A stretch of DNA of 17,899 bases from Bacteroidota bacterium (GTDB taxonomy: Bacteria > Bacteroidota > Bacteroidia > Bacteroidales > UBA1402). The DNA is taken from NCBI GenBank assembly GCA_030706285.1, contig JAUZOU010000020.1, positions 1 to 17,899 on the forward strand, given 5' to 3'. Shown here one piece after another: positions 1-8,458 of this stretch (positions are counted from its first letter, which is position 1; each line of letters opens with the position of its first letter). The position numbers and the translations under genes are program-made. The notes under the pieces are model-generated. The model did not search any database. It was not told where the DNA came from and saw only the letters and a list, made by a program, of their open reading frames with translations.

Positions 1-69
1 GCTTTCGATATCAAAATAATCCAACATCCCTACAGGGAGCAGCAAGGAGTAACCGTCTTTTATCTTCAC
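1..69 (-). CDS. Candidate 5' fragment of an ISAon1-like transposase (partial)
   Basis: An open frame on the minus strand runs off the left edge. It can begin at GTG 69-67 or at ATG 27-25, and an in-frame stop (TAA, 81-79) lies just upstream. It reads KIKDGYSLLLPVGMLDYF and then DIES at the edge. The pattern LLLP-x-G-[MI]-LDYF resembles, from memory, the N-terminus of the short first protein or domain of ISAon1-type transposases common in Bacteroidetes. Only about 23 residues are visible, so this is a pattern match and no catalytic residues can be seen. No terminal inverted repeat or good ribosome binding site was found between here and the next gene. It could instead be another protein with a similar start, or chance. 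Confidence 0.38.
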   Translation of the reverse strand, partial: MKIKDGYSLLLPVGMLDYFDIES

Positions 70-187
70 AGGGCTATATTAATTTTTATCCTGCAAAATT
101 AAAGAATTAATCTCTACTCCTCAGATTTTGTAGTTGATCCATTTTACGCCTGAAATCCGTTCCTTTGCACTGTCAAAACCGAGACGC

Positions 188-1321
188 ATGAATCCGAAAG
201 TAACTAAAATGACGCCATTCATCGTGATGGATGTACTGGAACGTGCCAATGCCTTGCAGGCCGAAGGCATCGATGTCATCCACCTGGAAGTCGGAGAACC
301 GGATTTCAACATACCTGCCTGCGTGACTGACGCGGCCACCAAAGCCTATCAGGATGGAAAAACGCATTACACCCATTCATTGGGCAGCCCTCTCCTTCGT
401 CAGAAAATCGCTGACTTTTACGTTCAGGAATACGGCGTCACCGTCGATCCGGATTGCATTGTCGTCACGTCCGGATCTTCCCCGGCCATTCTGATGGTGC
501 TCATGTTACTGTGCGAAGCCGGCAGCGAAGTCATCCTCTCCAACCCCGGATATGCCTGTTACAGCAACTTTGCACTGGCCGTCAATGCCAATCCCGTTCA
601 GGTGTTGCTCAAACCGGAAAACAAGTTTCAGTACAAACTGGAAGATATCCGTGCCGCTCTGAGCGATCAGACAAGAGCCATTTTTGTCAACTCTCCGATG
701 AATCCGACCGGAGGCCTGGTTGACGATGCCGTTTTCGAAGGGCTGGCAACACTGAACGTACCCATCATCTCGGATGAAATCTACCATGGGTTGGTTTATG
801 AAGGCAATGCCAGAAGCATTCTCGAATTTACAGATAACGCCTTTGTCGTCAATGGCTTTTCCAAACGGTTTGCCATGACAGGACTCCGTCTCGGTTACCT
901 CATCGCGCCGAAACAGTACATGCGGGCCTTGCAGACCATTCAGCAGAACCTGTTTATCTGTGCTCCCAGCACAGCACAGGAAGCTGGCATCGCCGCATTG
1001 ACGGCAGCCGACGACGACGTAATCGCCATGCGTGCCATCTATCGGCAACGTCGCGATTACATGGTTTCACGACTTACCGGTATGGGGTTCGTTATCCATG
1101 CCGCTCCTCAAGGCGCTTTCTATGTTTTCTGTGACGCCAGGTCGTTTACCTCAGACTCACTGGCTTTCTGTTTCGATGTCCTGGAAAAAGCCCATGTCGG
1201 TATCACACCGGGGATCGACTTCGGCTCAGCCGGAGAAGGATTTCTCCGCTTTTCCTATGCTAACTCGCTGGAACACATTCAAACCGGATTGGACAGACTG
1301 GAAGCCTACCTGAAACGTTAA
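188..1321 (+). CDS. PLP-dependent class I/II aminotransferase
   Basis: A fold-type I aminotransferase that transfers an amino group between an amino acid and a 2-oxo acid; it has no signal peptide and should be cytoplasmic. Numbered from ATG 188 (377 residues), visible landmarks are HLEVGEPDF near the N-terminus, THYTHSLG, the cofactor-binding NSPMNPTG, SDEIYH with D196 and Y199, the Schiff-base lysine K226 in NGFSKRFAMTGLRLGY, and the carboxylate-binding arginine in FLRFSYA. All catalytic landmarks are present. The frame extends back to a TTG at 134 directly after a TAG stop, but the 18 extra residues look unlike the family, whereas the segment MTPFIVMDVLERA fits a normal start at 188. The substrate cannot be told: aspartate, alanine and aromatic aminotransferases share these motifs. 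It converges on queF and is richer in G+C than the PUL to its right. Confidence 0.9.
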   Translation: MNPKVTKMTPFIVMDVLERANALQAEGIDVIHLEVGEPDFNIPACVTDAATKAYQDGKTHYTHSLGSPLLRQKIADFYVQEYGVTVDPDCIVVTSGSSPAILMVLMLLCEAGSEVILSNPGYACYSNFALAVNANPVQVLLKPENKFQYKLEDIRAALSDQTRAIFVNSPMNPTGGLVDDAVFEGLATLNVPIISDEIYHGLVYEGNARSILEFTDNAFVVNGFSKRFAMTGLRLGYLIAPKQYMRALQTIQQNLFICAPSTAQEAGIAALTAADDDVIAMRAIYRQRRDYMVSRLTGMGFVIHAAPQGAFYVFCDARSFTSDSLAFCFDVLEKAHVGITPGIDFGSAGEGFLRFSYANSLEHIQTGLDRLEAYLKR

Positions 1322-1348
1322 CCGGGACAAAAATAGCGAGGCTTCCAG
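1298..1348 (+). other. Inverted repeat spanning the aminotransferase stop codon
   Basis: A perfect 9-base inverted repeat, CTGGAAGCC at 1298-1306 and GGCTTCCAG at 1340-1348, flanks the TAA stop at 1319-1321 with a 33-base loop. ACCTG and CAGGT next to it allow a competing pairing. It lies between convergent genes, so a bidirectional terminator is possible, but the loop is long and no run of T follows. Confidence 0.3.
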
Positions 1349-1386
1349 GTGCAGTAGCTGGATTGAGGTAGTTGTATTCAGTTACC

Positions 1387-1857
1387 CTATCGGTTGTCCA
1401 CTTTCTCAGGATACAAGTCGTGGTTCATTAGCCGGTATTCGGCCATCTGCTCATATTTCGTGCCCGGCTTGCCGTAATTGCAATACGGATCGATGCTCAG
1501 CCCACCACGAGGCAAAAACTTACCCCAAACCTCGATGTATTTCGGGTCCATCAACGCCATGAGATCCTTCATAATGATGTTCACACAATCTTCATGAAAG
1601 GCGCCGTGGTTACGGAAACTAAACAGGTATAACTTGAGGCTTTTACTCTCCACCATCTTTTCAGCCGGCATATAACTGATATAGATCGTCGCATAGTCCG
1701 GTTGTCCGGTGATGGGACACAGACTGGTAAATTCCGGGCAGTTGAACTTTACCCAATAATCGTTTTCCGGATGCTTGTTTAAGAAACTCTCCAGAATGGC
1801 CGGATCATAATCGAACCGGTAAGTGGTGCTTTGACCCAGGTTGTTGAATGTATCCAT
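1387..1857 (-). CDS. queF: NADPH-dependent 7-cyano-7-deazaguanine reductase (preQ0 reductase), type I QueF
   Basis: QueF reduces the nitrile of preQ0 to the amine of preQ1, a four-electron NADPH-dependent step of queuosine biosynthesis in the cytoplasm. The protein has 156 residues, the size of the short unimodular (YkvM-like) type. The catalytic cysteine is C47 in FTSLCPITGQPD, with the proton-donating D54 seven residues later, the same spacing as Cys55/Asp62 of the Bacillus subtilis enzyme. The family signature ESKSLKLY is at 70-77, and H88-E89 in GAFHED match the substrate-binding His/Glu. Every key residue is present. The start ATG at 1857 puts DTFNNLGQ at the N-terminus, as expected. It converges with the aminotransferase and lies downstream of the GH172 gene on the same strand, with a 113-base gap holding a likely promoter of its own. 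I saw no preQ1 riboswitch upstream. Confidence 0.95.
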   Translation of the reverse strand: MDTFNNLGQSTTYRFDYDPAILESFLNKHPENDYWVKFNCPEFTSLCPITGQPDYATIYISYMPAEKMVESKSLKLYLFSFRNHGAFHEDCVNIIMKDLMALMDPKYIEVWGKFLPRGGLSIDPYCNYGKPGTKYEQMAEYRLMNHDLYPEKVDNR

Positions 1858-1905
1858 GACAGATTGGATTTGTCCCGTAAAAATACATCAGAAACAACCT
1901 GCTGC

Positions 1906-1913
1906 CAAACTTA
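1906..1913 (-). promoter_or_regulatory. Candidate Bacteroidetes-type -7 box for queF
   Basis: On the minus strand the sequence TAAGTTTG matches the Bacteroidetes sigma-ABfr -7 consensus TAnnTTTG exactly, about 49 bases before the queF start. The -33 region is only partial (TTTATC about 20 bases further up). Transcription would begin about seven bases downstream, giving a leader of roughly 40 bases. It suggests queF is transcribed independently of the GH172 gene. Confidence 0.4.
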
Positions 1914-1970
1914 ATTAAGCCAAAATACCTGATAAATTCGGTACGGCCCTTTATTGGAGAATCAAACAAA

Positions 1971-4058
1971 TCAGTAGAATTCTATACAGTCTATTCCGAC
2001 ACGATTGGTCTTATCATCAGCTGATCCTATAAACTCAACAGTCAGATAATTCGATCCTTTATGCAATTCGACATTCTTCATGATTAGTTGATCGATTTTG
2101 AACCTAGTTTCTTCGGCTTTGACAATTTCAGGATTTTGTCCGTTGATTGACACGCTAAAATCACCGTATTCCTGGCCTTTTGAATAGGTTATGACAGCAT
2201 CCATGGTACGTGTAGTATCAGAGACAAATGACATTGTCAGCTTTCCGGAAGGCTTGACATCACCCCAAACAACTTGCATATTATTGCTCCAGCCCCTTTC
2301 AGTGCTATTACTGTAGCGAAAATAGCCTTCTGTCTTATTCTCAAGTTTCATATCCTCTCCTTCAATCTTGTTTCCGGCAATCACAGGAGGAATGATGTCT
2401 TCACGTGTCAAAGCAACGGGAACTGATAAACCGCTAAGGTCAGATGCCGGACATGTCGCCGCATCGCTTGGACTTATGTACCAAAAGGTTGTGGGCGCAT
2501 AATGAATGATTGATCTCGTCCAATGCCACATTTCCATATCAAATCTTAACTGTTTTGAGAAAGCTATGGCATCAAGCGAACGAAACCTCAGGTTATTTGT
2601 ATAACCCGGATTGAAATTTCCACTGCCGTCAGATTGAGCGATAAAAGGATGATTGGTGAATTTCTCAGGACGGCACCAGGCATATCCGTAATAATCTTCA
2701 GTACCGGTTCCGATATGAGATGGAAAGGAGTCGTCATCAATGTAAATCTTTTCATTTCCTTCACCCCACCACGCATAGACTGTATTGAACAGAGTGATTT
2801 CATCACCGACATAGACTCCTTTGCCGTCGATATCCACAAAATTGATGTCGAATGGGCCGCCGTTCCCCTCATTGTCTTTCATTTCCCCTGTTCTCAGGTA
2901 GCTGAATTGTTTCCAGGAGGAGCCGAAATACAGTGTGTTTTTGGTCCATTTGTGCGGAGCAGTGGTTATTTTTCCCGCTTTTATCGTAATAATCTGATCC
3001 CCTCTGTTTTCAATACTGACAGAACAATCTTTTTTGAATGGCATCACCCAAAAACAGGAGAGCGTGCTGTCCTTACCTATTTTAGTGTACCAGGTATTGG
3101 ATTCCCTTATTTTGTAGCCTGTTCCAAAAAAATCGCCTATAGGACAATGAACTGTTGTCATTGAGTCGAAGGAAATCCGGATGACTGTACTACGCAATGC
3201 CTGTTCTATTTTTCCGGCTTCAATTTTAAAGCTTAACCTCAGGATAGCTGAAGCATTTTTATGAATGTCGATGCACCTGCTTTCCCCTGGATAAACAACG
3301 CCTTTCATGTTTTTTGTCAAAGAGGCACCGGGAATGGGTACTATCTTTTCAGAGAGCTTTTTCTGTGTGCGTTTAATCAATGAAGAAAATTCGTTCAGTT
3401 GATTTGTTGAGAATGTCCTGACCGTTGTTCCGGGTTCATATGTCCGGTAATTTATGTTATAATAAACAGCTTCTCCGCCGGTTTTTGCACCAAAGTCCTT
3501 GATGTAGTCGCTCTGGTAAGTTATCTTGCAATGCGTTGAATAAGGTATCGGTAAATAGAGATCGTATCCACGCATTTCATAGTCTGTTGAATCTGATACA
3601 GAAGCGGCAAGCGGTCGCCCCACTAACTTACCCTTTCCGAGGATGTCCCAGGCGTTTCCCTGAATTGCCGGTATCGTATCGTTGTCAAAATAGATTCTCA
3701 AAGTCCCTTTACCAAAATCATCCCCGCCGAATGTCATCCAAAACCTGACAATTGCTCCAGGCCCGTCAGTATCCATCATGACATATTCTTTTCTGCCCTG
3801 ATTGAATTCTGTCCGGATAAACATGGACCTGTCCCAGTTTGCAAACCAGCTTTTTTCTCCTGGCTTTTTCCTGGCTCTGTCATAGCTGCTGAATTGTTTG
3901 CAAACATAGGAAGGACAAGGGTATTCCGAAAGCTGTGCCCTGTTTGTCTGTTCTTTGAGAAGCGTCTCAACCGTAACGGTTTTTGACATAATGTACGGTT
4001 CATGAAGCAGACAGGCTCCAAGAATCAAAACTAAATAGTTTATATGGTGGTTTTTCAT
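1971..4058 (-). CDS. GH172-family (DUF2961) glycoside hydrolase, exported
   Basis: A 695-residue exported protein of the DUF2961 family, now GH172, whose studied members are alpha-D-fructofuranosidases/difructose-anhydride synthases and exo-D-arabinofuranosidases. The N-terminus (MKNHHINYLVLILGAC) is a short signal peptide, possibly a lipobox with C16. Family landmarks are FIRTEFNQGRKEYVMMD, GPGAIVRFWMTF near residue 105, and GTGTEDYYGYAW. E433 (in WWGEGNEK) and E454 (in GTGTEDYY) are 21 residues apart, the spacing I recall for the nucleophile and acid/base pair (E270/E291) of the bifidobacterial enzyme, so catalysis is probably intact. Residues from about 585 form a beta-rich C-terminal domain opening with EGEDMKL, usual for the family. 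The gene is divergent from the hybrid regulator, which is typical of PUL enzymes. The precise substrate cannot be read from sequence; a furanoside is likely. Confidence 0.88.
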   Translation of the reverse strand: MKNHHINYLVLILGACLLHEPYIMSKTVTVETLLKEQTNRAQLSEYPCPSYVCKQFSSYDRARKKPGEKSWFANWDRSMFIRTEFNQGRKEYVMMDTDGPGAIVRFWMTFGGDDFGKGTLRIYFDNDTIPAIQGNAWDILGKGKLVGRPLAASVSDSTDYEMRGYDLYLPIPYSTHCKITYQSDYIKDFGAKTGGEAVYYNINYRTYEPGTTVRTFSTNQLNEFSSLIKRTQKKLSEKIVPIPGASLTKNMKGVVYPGESRCIDIHKNASAILRLSFKIEAGKIEQALRSTVIRISFDSMTTVHCPIGDFFGTGYKIRESNTWYTKIGKDSTLSCFWVMPFKKDCSVSIENRGDQIITIKAGKITTAPHKWTKNTLYFGSSWKQFSYLRTGEMKDNEGNGGPFDINFVDIDGKGVYVGDEITLFNTVYAWWGEGNEKIYIDDDSFPSHIGTGTEDYYGYAWCRPEKFTNHPFIAQSDGSGNFNPGYTNNLRFRSLDAIAFSKQLRFDMEMWHWTRSIIHYAPTTFWYISPSDAATCPASDLSGLSVPVALTREDIIPPVIAGNKIEGEDMKLENKTEGYFRYSNSTERGWSNNMQVVWGDVKPSGKLTMSFVSDTTRTMDAVITYSKGQEYGDFSVSINGQNPEIVKAEETRFKIDQLIMKNVELHKGSNYLTVEFIGSADDKTNRVGIDCIEFY

Positions 4059-4346
4059 AGAATAGAAGAGAATTTCTCTCGATAAAAATACGATAGAAAG
4101 AATAGGAGAAATGAGAAAATCATCTCAAAAAAGAACAAAATAGCCCCACCTATTAACAATTTTATATTTTTTTCAGAAAGGAGAGCCAATGAAAAAATAT
4201 TTCAATATTTTTGCTTGTCATGATAGTGTATCTGTTTGTTTATCTGCTGAGTTATATTTTCTATAACCGCACAATTTATAAACATAAATAAATAAATAGC
4301 TACAGGTTGATTCTAATGGATAAATTTATATAACATTTTCCGGCGA
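4059..4346. other. Divergent intergenic region between the GH172 gene and the regulator
   Basis: This 288-base AT-rich gap must hold the promoters of both divergent genes. I could not pick a convincing pair of Bacteroidetes -33/-7 boxes for either. Two items stand out: a 13-base palindrome (AGAGAA-T-TTCTCT, 4067-4079) in the leader of the GH172 gene, and the small frameshifted ORF at 4189-4291. Confidence 0.5.
4189..4291 (+). pseudogene. Small membrane-protein ORF, apparently frameshifted
   Basis: A strong Shine-Dalgarno, AAAGGAG at 4177-4183, lies five bases before ATG 4189, unusual in a phylum that rarely uses such sites. The frame starts MKKYFNIF and then becomes non-membrane-like, stopping at 4264-4266. 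The next frame carries LVMIVYLFVYLLSYIFYNRT and a KHK end, stopping at 4289-4291. Removing one T from the T5 run at 4208-4212 joins the two into a 33-residue single-pass membrane peptide with a basic tail. The second part alone could start at ATG 4220. This could be a decayed gene, a phase-variable run, a sequencing error, or a leader peptide for the regulator. I recognise no family. Confidence 0.35.
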
Positions 4347-7300
4347 ATGATGAAAAATTTCAAGATACTTCTGCTATTTTTCGTAGTTGAGATTGGTTAT
4401 GTTCTACAAGCGGATGCTAAAAATCTGAATTTCAATTTCAGAAGTGTAGAAGTGGAAAATGGCCTTTCACAAAATATGGTATACTCCATCCTGCAGGATC
4501 AACAAGGCTTTATGTGGTTTGGAACACAAGATGGTCTCAATCGCTTTGATGGAATAGAGTTCAAAATTTATAAGAAGAATAAGAGAGATCCCGGAAGCAT
4601 CGGTTCGAATGCTATTTTTTCACTCCTACAGAATAAAGACGGCAAAATCTGGGTCGGCACAGCAAATGGTGTTTATTTATATAATCCTGTATCTGAAAGC
4701 TTTGCGCATTTAAAAGCGAAAACGATTCGTGGAATAGTCAGAGACATTAAAAAAGATCGTTACGGTAATATATGGATGGCCGTATCAAAGGAAGGGTTGT
4801 TTTGTTATACAATCTCAGGAAAGCTTCACTATTATCCGTTCAAGGCTGTCGATTTGAGAAGAATTGAATTCGACACATCCGGCAACGTATGGCTGGCATC
4901 GTATTCATTTGGCCTGATCATGGTAAATCCCAAAACAGCCCGGACAACGTACTTTCATTTTGCAAACGACACGAATGATACTGAAAGTAACAGTATAAAC
5001 GATTTGTATTTTCTGAATACCAGTTCCTTGCTGGTCGGTACAGTAAACAAGGGCGTCCAGTTGTTTGATTTAAAAACGCACCGGTTCATTCCATACATCG
5101 ATAAAGGCAAGGATGGCAACCCTCTTTTTGTAAGGCGCATTTACAGGTCTGACAAATCGCATTTATGGATAGGGACTGAAACAGGCCTGTATATCTACAA
5201 TATCCTGACACGGACATCCATTAATCTGCGGCATATTTTCAATGATCCCTATTCAATATCGGACAACGCCATACATAGTATATACAGGGACAGAGAAGGT
5301 GGAATGTGGGTTGGTACGTTCTTTGGAGGCGCAAATTATTGTGCAGACTCCTATTCCTACTTTGAAAAATACTATCCTGTAAACGGAGAAAATTCCATTA
5401 GCGGCAAAAGTATCAGTGAAATGTGTGAGGACGATGCCGGCCATATCTGGATAGGAACTGAAGATGCAGGACTTAACATGTTTGATCCTGCCAACAAGAT
5501 TTTTACCAGGAGCATCCTGCAAGACAAAAACATTCACTCTTTATTGATCGATAAAGGGCAACTATGGGTGGGCACTTTTTCCAAAGGGTTGCTTTTGGTA
5601 AATCTGAAGACCGGAAATATCCGTTCTTACAGAAGCACGTTCAAGAAGAACTCCTTATGCGATGACAATATATATTCCATCTATAAGGATGGATCAGGAG
5701 TAATTTGGATTGGATCGATGATGGGATTACAATACTATAATCCCAAGACAGACGATTTTGTCAGGGTGCAGGAACATGTTATAAGGAGTCAGGTGAACGA
5801 TATCCTTGAAGATTATAAAGGTATTTTATGGTTTGCCACAATCGGTAACGGTCTGTTTTCACTCGACAGGCATGCTCATAGATGGATGCATTATATTCCA
5901 TCTTTTAAAGATAATGATTTTGTAGGAAAAGCGATTGTCTGTCTGCTTCAGGACCATCATAAAAGGATCTGGGCTGGGACCGAAGGTGGTGGGCTATGTC
6001 TATTTGACAGACGATCAAACTCTTTTAAAAACATCTATTCGACAGAAAATGGATTGCCGGATGACGTCATCTACAAACTTCTCGAAGACTCAAAGGGACA
6101 TATTTGGGGGAGCACCAATAATGGATTATTCAAGCTAAATCCAGAGAAAGGTAAAATTACCACTTATACCTATGCAAATGGTCTTTTGGGAAATCAGTTC
6201 AATTATAAATCCGGTCTGAAAAGCCGGAATGGAAAGCTGTATTTCGGTGGTGTAAAAGGTTTTGTTGCCTTTGATCCCAATAATCTGACAATTAATACGA
6301 TGATGCCACCGGTTGTCATAAATAGTTTCCAAATACAAAACAAAGAGGTATCTCTTTGCGATAAAGGCACACCATTAAAACAGGCAATTTCATATACAAG
6401 AGAAATAACGCTGCCACATAGGTTGTCATCAGTCCTTAGTATCGGTTTTGCTGCATTGAGCTATGTTTTTCCTCAAGGAAATCATTATGCCTATAAACTT
6501 GAAGGAAAAGATAAGGACTGGATCTATACAAACGATCTTCGACACCAAGTCAACTATTCTGCTCTTCCACCTGGAACCTATTTATTTAAAGTCAAGGCTT
6601 CAAATAACGACGGAGTCTGGAACAACGAGGGTAGAACGTTAAAAATAAACATATTACCACCTTTTTACAAGACATTTTGGGCATATCTGCTTTATGTTGT
6701 CCTTGTATTGTCAGTCATCGGTTTTATAATTAAATCGTACCTTGATAAGGTAAAGCGTCAAAACATTCAATTTCAGCAGGAACTGGAGAGAGATAAAGAA
6801 AAAGAGCTTTATTCCGCAAAAATAGATTTCTTCACTCACATCACTCATGAAATAAGGAACCCATTAAGTCTGATAAAGGCACCCCTTGAGGAAATCATAA
6901 GGAATGCAGACAAGACAAACCGGAATTGGGAGAACCTTTCTATCATGCAACGGAATGTGGACAGACTGCTTAAGTTGGTTAATGAGTTGCTGGATTTCCG
7001 AAAGGCTGAGTCAAAAGGGCTAAACCTGAATTTTGTTCGTTCAGATGTAATTTCAATTATTAAAGAAACAATCGATGAGTTTGTCCCGACCTTAAGTCTT
7101 AAAGAGATAGCCCTTGACATAAATATCCCTGAGAGTAATTTTTACGCAGATGTTGACCCTGAAATTCTGACCAAGATATTGAGCAATGTCTTTGCAAACG
7201 CATTAAACCATGCCGACAGGCTTATTGAAATTACGTTTTCTCAGGTTCCGGATAAATTCATTCTAACGGTAAGCAATGATGGTGATCTAATTCCTACAGA

Positions 7301-8363
7301 GCATTCAGAAAAGATTTTTGAACCATTCTTCAAATTAAATCCCAATATCCAGGGCTCCGGCTTGGGGTTGCCAGTTGTGAGATCGTTGCTGGAACTGCAT
7401 GGCGGATCGATTTCATACGACAAGTTTGATAGAGGGAAAAATACATTCATAATCGAACTGCCTGTACATCAAGAAAATTGCATACGGTTTGAAGAGGATG
7501 CGAGTCAGCCTGATCCGATGGACGAAAAGGATCCGTTATTGAATGAAATCATCAAGAAAGGTTCAAAGAAAACCATCCTGCTTGTAGAAGATAATGAAGA
7601 ATTCCAGGAATTTTTATCCAAGCAACTTGTCTTGGCATACGGCGTATTAAAAGCGCAAAACGGAGAACAAGCGCTGGAGATGCTGCATAAACAAAATGTC
7701 GATATGGTTATCAGTGACATCGTGATGCCCAAAATGAATGGGCTAACCTTATGCAAAAACATCAAGGAGAACATCAATTTCAGCCATATCCCCGTGATCA
7801 TCCTGACGGCAAAAACAGCCATGAATTCTAAGATCGAAGGTCTGAAAAACGGGGCAGATGAATATATTGAAAAGCCCTATTCAATCGAATATCTTGTGGC
7901 AAAGATCGAAAGTATCTTTGAAACCAGAAAGAAGATCAGCGAGGCCTATAAACATGCTCCGGAACTTGCTTATACTAATATTGTACATTCAAGAGCCGAT
8001 GAAGAATTTCTTAACAAGCTGATCAAAATCATCGAATCACGTCTTGAAGACGGCGACCTGGACGTTGATCAGCTAGCCGGAGCAATGAATATAAGCCGTG
8101 CGACATTTTACAGAAAATTAAGCAGCATTTCGGAACTTACACCAAATGAATTCATTCTACTGGTAAGATTGAAGAAAGCGGCTGAACTTTTGCAGGAAAA
8201 TGACTATCGGATAAACGAGATCGCGTACATCGTGGGATTCAGTTCCTCTTCCTATTTCTCAAAATGTTTCTACAAGCAATTTGGTGTATTGCCTAAAAAT
8301 TTCAGTCAGAAACATAAACCTGACGCCAAAAAAGATCTTGATACTGGAGAGCCATCAGTATAA
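4347..8363 (+). CDS. Hybrid two-component system sensor kinase/AraC-type response regulator (HTCS)
   Basis: A 1338-residue one-protein signalling system of the type that controls Bacteroidetes PULs. In order: signal peptide (1-25, ending ADA); 14 two-component propeller repeats of the form GxIWxGTxxGL (about 45-640), enough for two seven-bladed propellers; Y_Y_Y domain (about 684-770); membrane helix (about 775-798); HisKA with phospho-acceptor H834 in THEIRNPLSLI; HATPase with N box NVFANA, G1 NDGDLIP and G2 GSGLGLPVV (about 935-1040); receiver domain (about 1073-1190) with phospho-acceptor D1124 in VISDIVMP and the conserved K in IEKPYS; and a C-terminal AraC-type DNA-binding domain (about 1218-1325). 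The periplasmic part should bind an oligosaccharide released by the locus. All catalytic motifs look intact; the H box has N where T is commoner. Two ATGs are adjacent at 4347 and 4350. It probably activates the susC operon that follows and perhaps the GH172 gene. Confidence 0.97.
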   Translation: MMKNFKILLLFFVVEIGYVLQADAKNLNFNFRSVEVENGLSQNMVYSILQDQQGFMWFGTQDGLNRFDGIEFKIYKKNKRDPGSIGSNAIFSLLQNKDGKIWVGTANGVYLYNPVSESFAHLKAKTIRGIVRDIKKDRYGNIWMAVSKEGLFCYTISGKLHYYPFKAVDLRRIEFDTSGNVWLASYSFGLIMVNPKTARTTYFHFANDTNDTESNSINDLYFLNTSSLLVGTVNKGVQLFDLKTHRFIPYIDKGKDGNPLFVRRIYRSDKSHLWIGTETGLYIYNILTRTSINLRHIFNDPYSISDNAIHSIYRDREGGMWVGTFFGGANYCADSYSYFEKYYPVNGENSISGKSISEMCEDDAGHIWIGTEDAGLNMFDPANKIFTRSILQDKNIHSLLIDKGQLWVGTFSKGLLLVNLKTGNIRSYRSTFKKNSLCDDNIYSIYKDGSGVIWIGSMMGLQYYNPKTDDFVRVQEHVIRSQVNDILEDYKGILWFATIGNGLFSLDRHAHRWMHYIPSFKDNDFVGKAIVCLLQDHHKRIWAGTEGGGLCLFDRRSNSFKNIYSTENGLPDDVIYKLLEDSKGHIWGSTNNGLFKLNPEKGKITTYTYANGLLGNQFNYKSGLKSRNGKLYFGGVKGFVAFDPNNLTINTMMPPVVINSFQIQNKEVSLCDKGTPLKQAISYTREITLPHRLSSVLSIGFAALSYVFPQGNHYAYKLEGKDKDWIYTNDLRHQVNYSALPPGTYLFKVKASNNDGVWNNEGRTLKINILPPFYKTFWAYLLYVVLVLSVIGFIIKSYLDKVKRQNIQFQQELERDKEKELYSAKIDFFTHITHEIRNPLSLIKAPLEEIIRNADKTNRNWENLSIMQRNVDRLLKLVNELLDFRKAESKGLNLNFVRSDVISIIKETIDEFVPTLSLKEIALDINIPESNFYADVDPEILTKILSNVFANALNHADRLIEITFSQVPDKFILTVSNDGDLIPTEHSEKIFEPFFKLNPNIQGSGLGLPVVRSLLELHGGSISYDKFDRGKNTFIIELPVHQENCIRFEEDASQPDPMDEKDPLLNEIIKKGSKKTILLVEDNEEFQEFLSKQLVLAYGVLKAQNGEQALEMLHKQNVDMVISDIVMPKMNGLTLCKNIKENINFSHIPVIILTAKTAMNSKIEGLKNGADEYIEKPYSIEYLVAKIESIFETRKKISEAYKHAPELAYTNIVHSRADEEFLNKLIKIIESRLEDGDLDVDQLAGAMNISRATFYRKLSSISELTPNEFILLVRLKKAAELLQENDYRINEIAYIVGFSSSSYFSKCFYKQFGVLPKNFSQKHKPDAKKDLDTGEPSV

Positions 8364-8406
8364 CCAGACTTATTAATCTATTTTGACATCCAGAAAAATA
8401 TGTTGA

Positions 8407-8434
8407 GGTGGAGCCTTCTAAAAAATGCTCCATC
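8407..8434 (+). terminator. Possible weak terminator/hairpin after the HTCS gene
   Basis: GGTGGAGC at 8407-8414 pairs with GCTCCATC at 8427-8434 over eight positions, one of them a G-U pair, with a 12-base A-rich loop. It lies about 45 bases after the regulator stop. The downstream bases (TATTATAAC) are AT-rich but not a T run, so termination would be weak. Confidence 0.3.
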
Positions 8435-8458
8435 TATTATAACATTCATCTAATCAAA

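Noticed and set aside
134..187. TTG start extending the aminotransferase by 18 residues
   Set aside because: The extra residues are unlike the family, there is no ribosome binding site, and ATG 188 gives the normal N-terminus.
506..1048. Minus-strand 180-codon frame inside the aminotransferase gene
   Set aside because: It overlaps the whole catalytic core of a clear aminotransferase; a shadow frame favoured by the higher G+C there.
1858..1970. Possible preQ1 riboswitch before queF
   Set aside because: I looked for the preQ1-I pattern of a small G-C stem followed by an A-rich tail that pairs with the loop, and did not find it.
2634..3164. Plus-strand 176-codon frame inside the GH172 gene
   Set aside because: It is antisense to a well-supported gene with conserved motifs; no recognisable protein pattern of its own.
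4067..4079. 13-base palindrome in the leader of the GH172 gene
   Set aside because: The arms are only six AT-rich bases in an AT-rich leader; chance is likely, so it is noted only within the gap entry.
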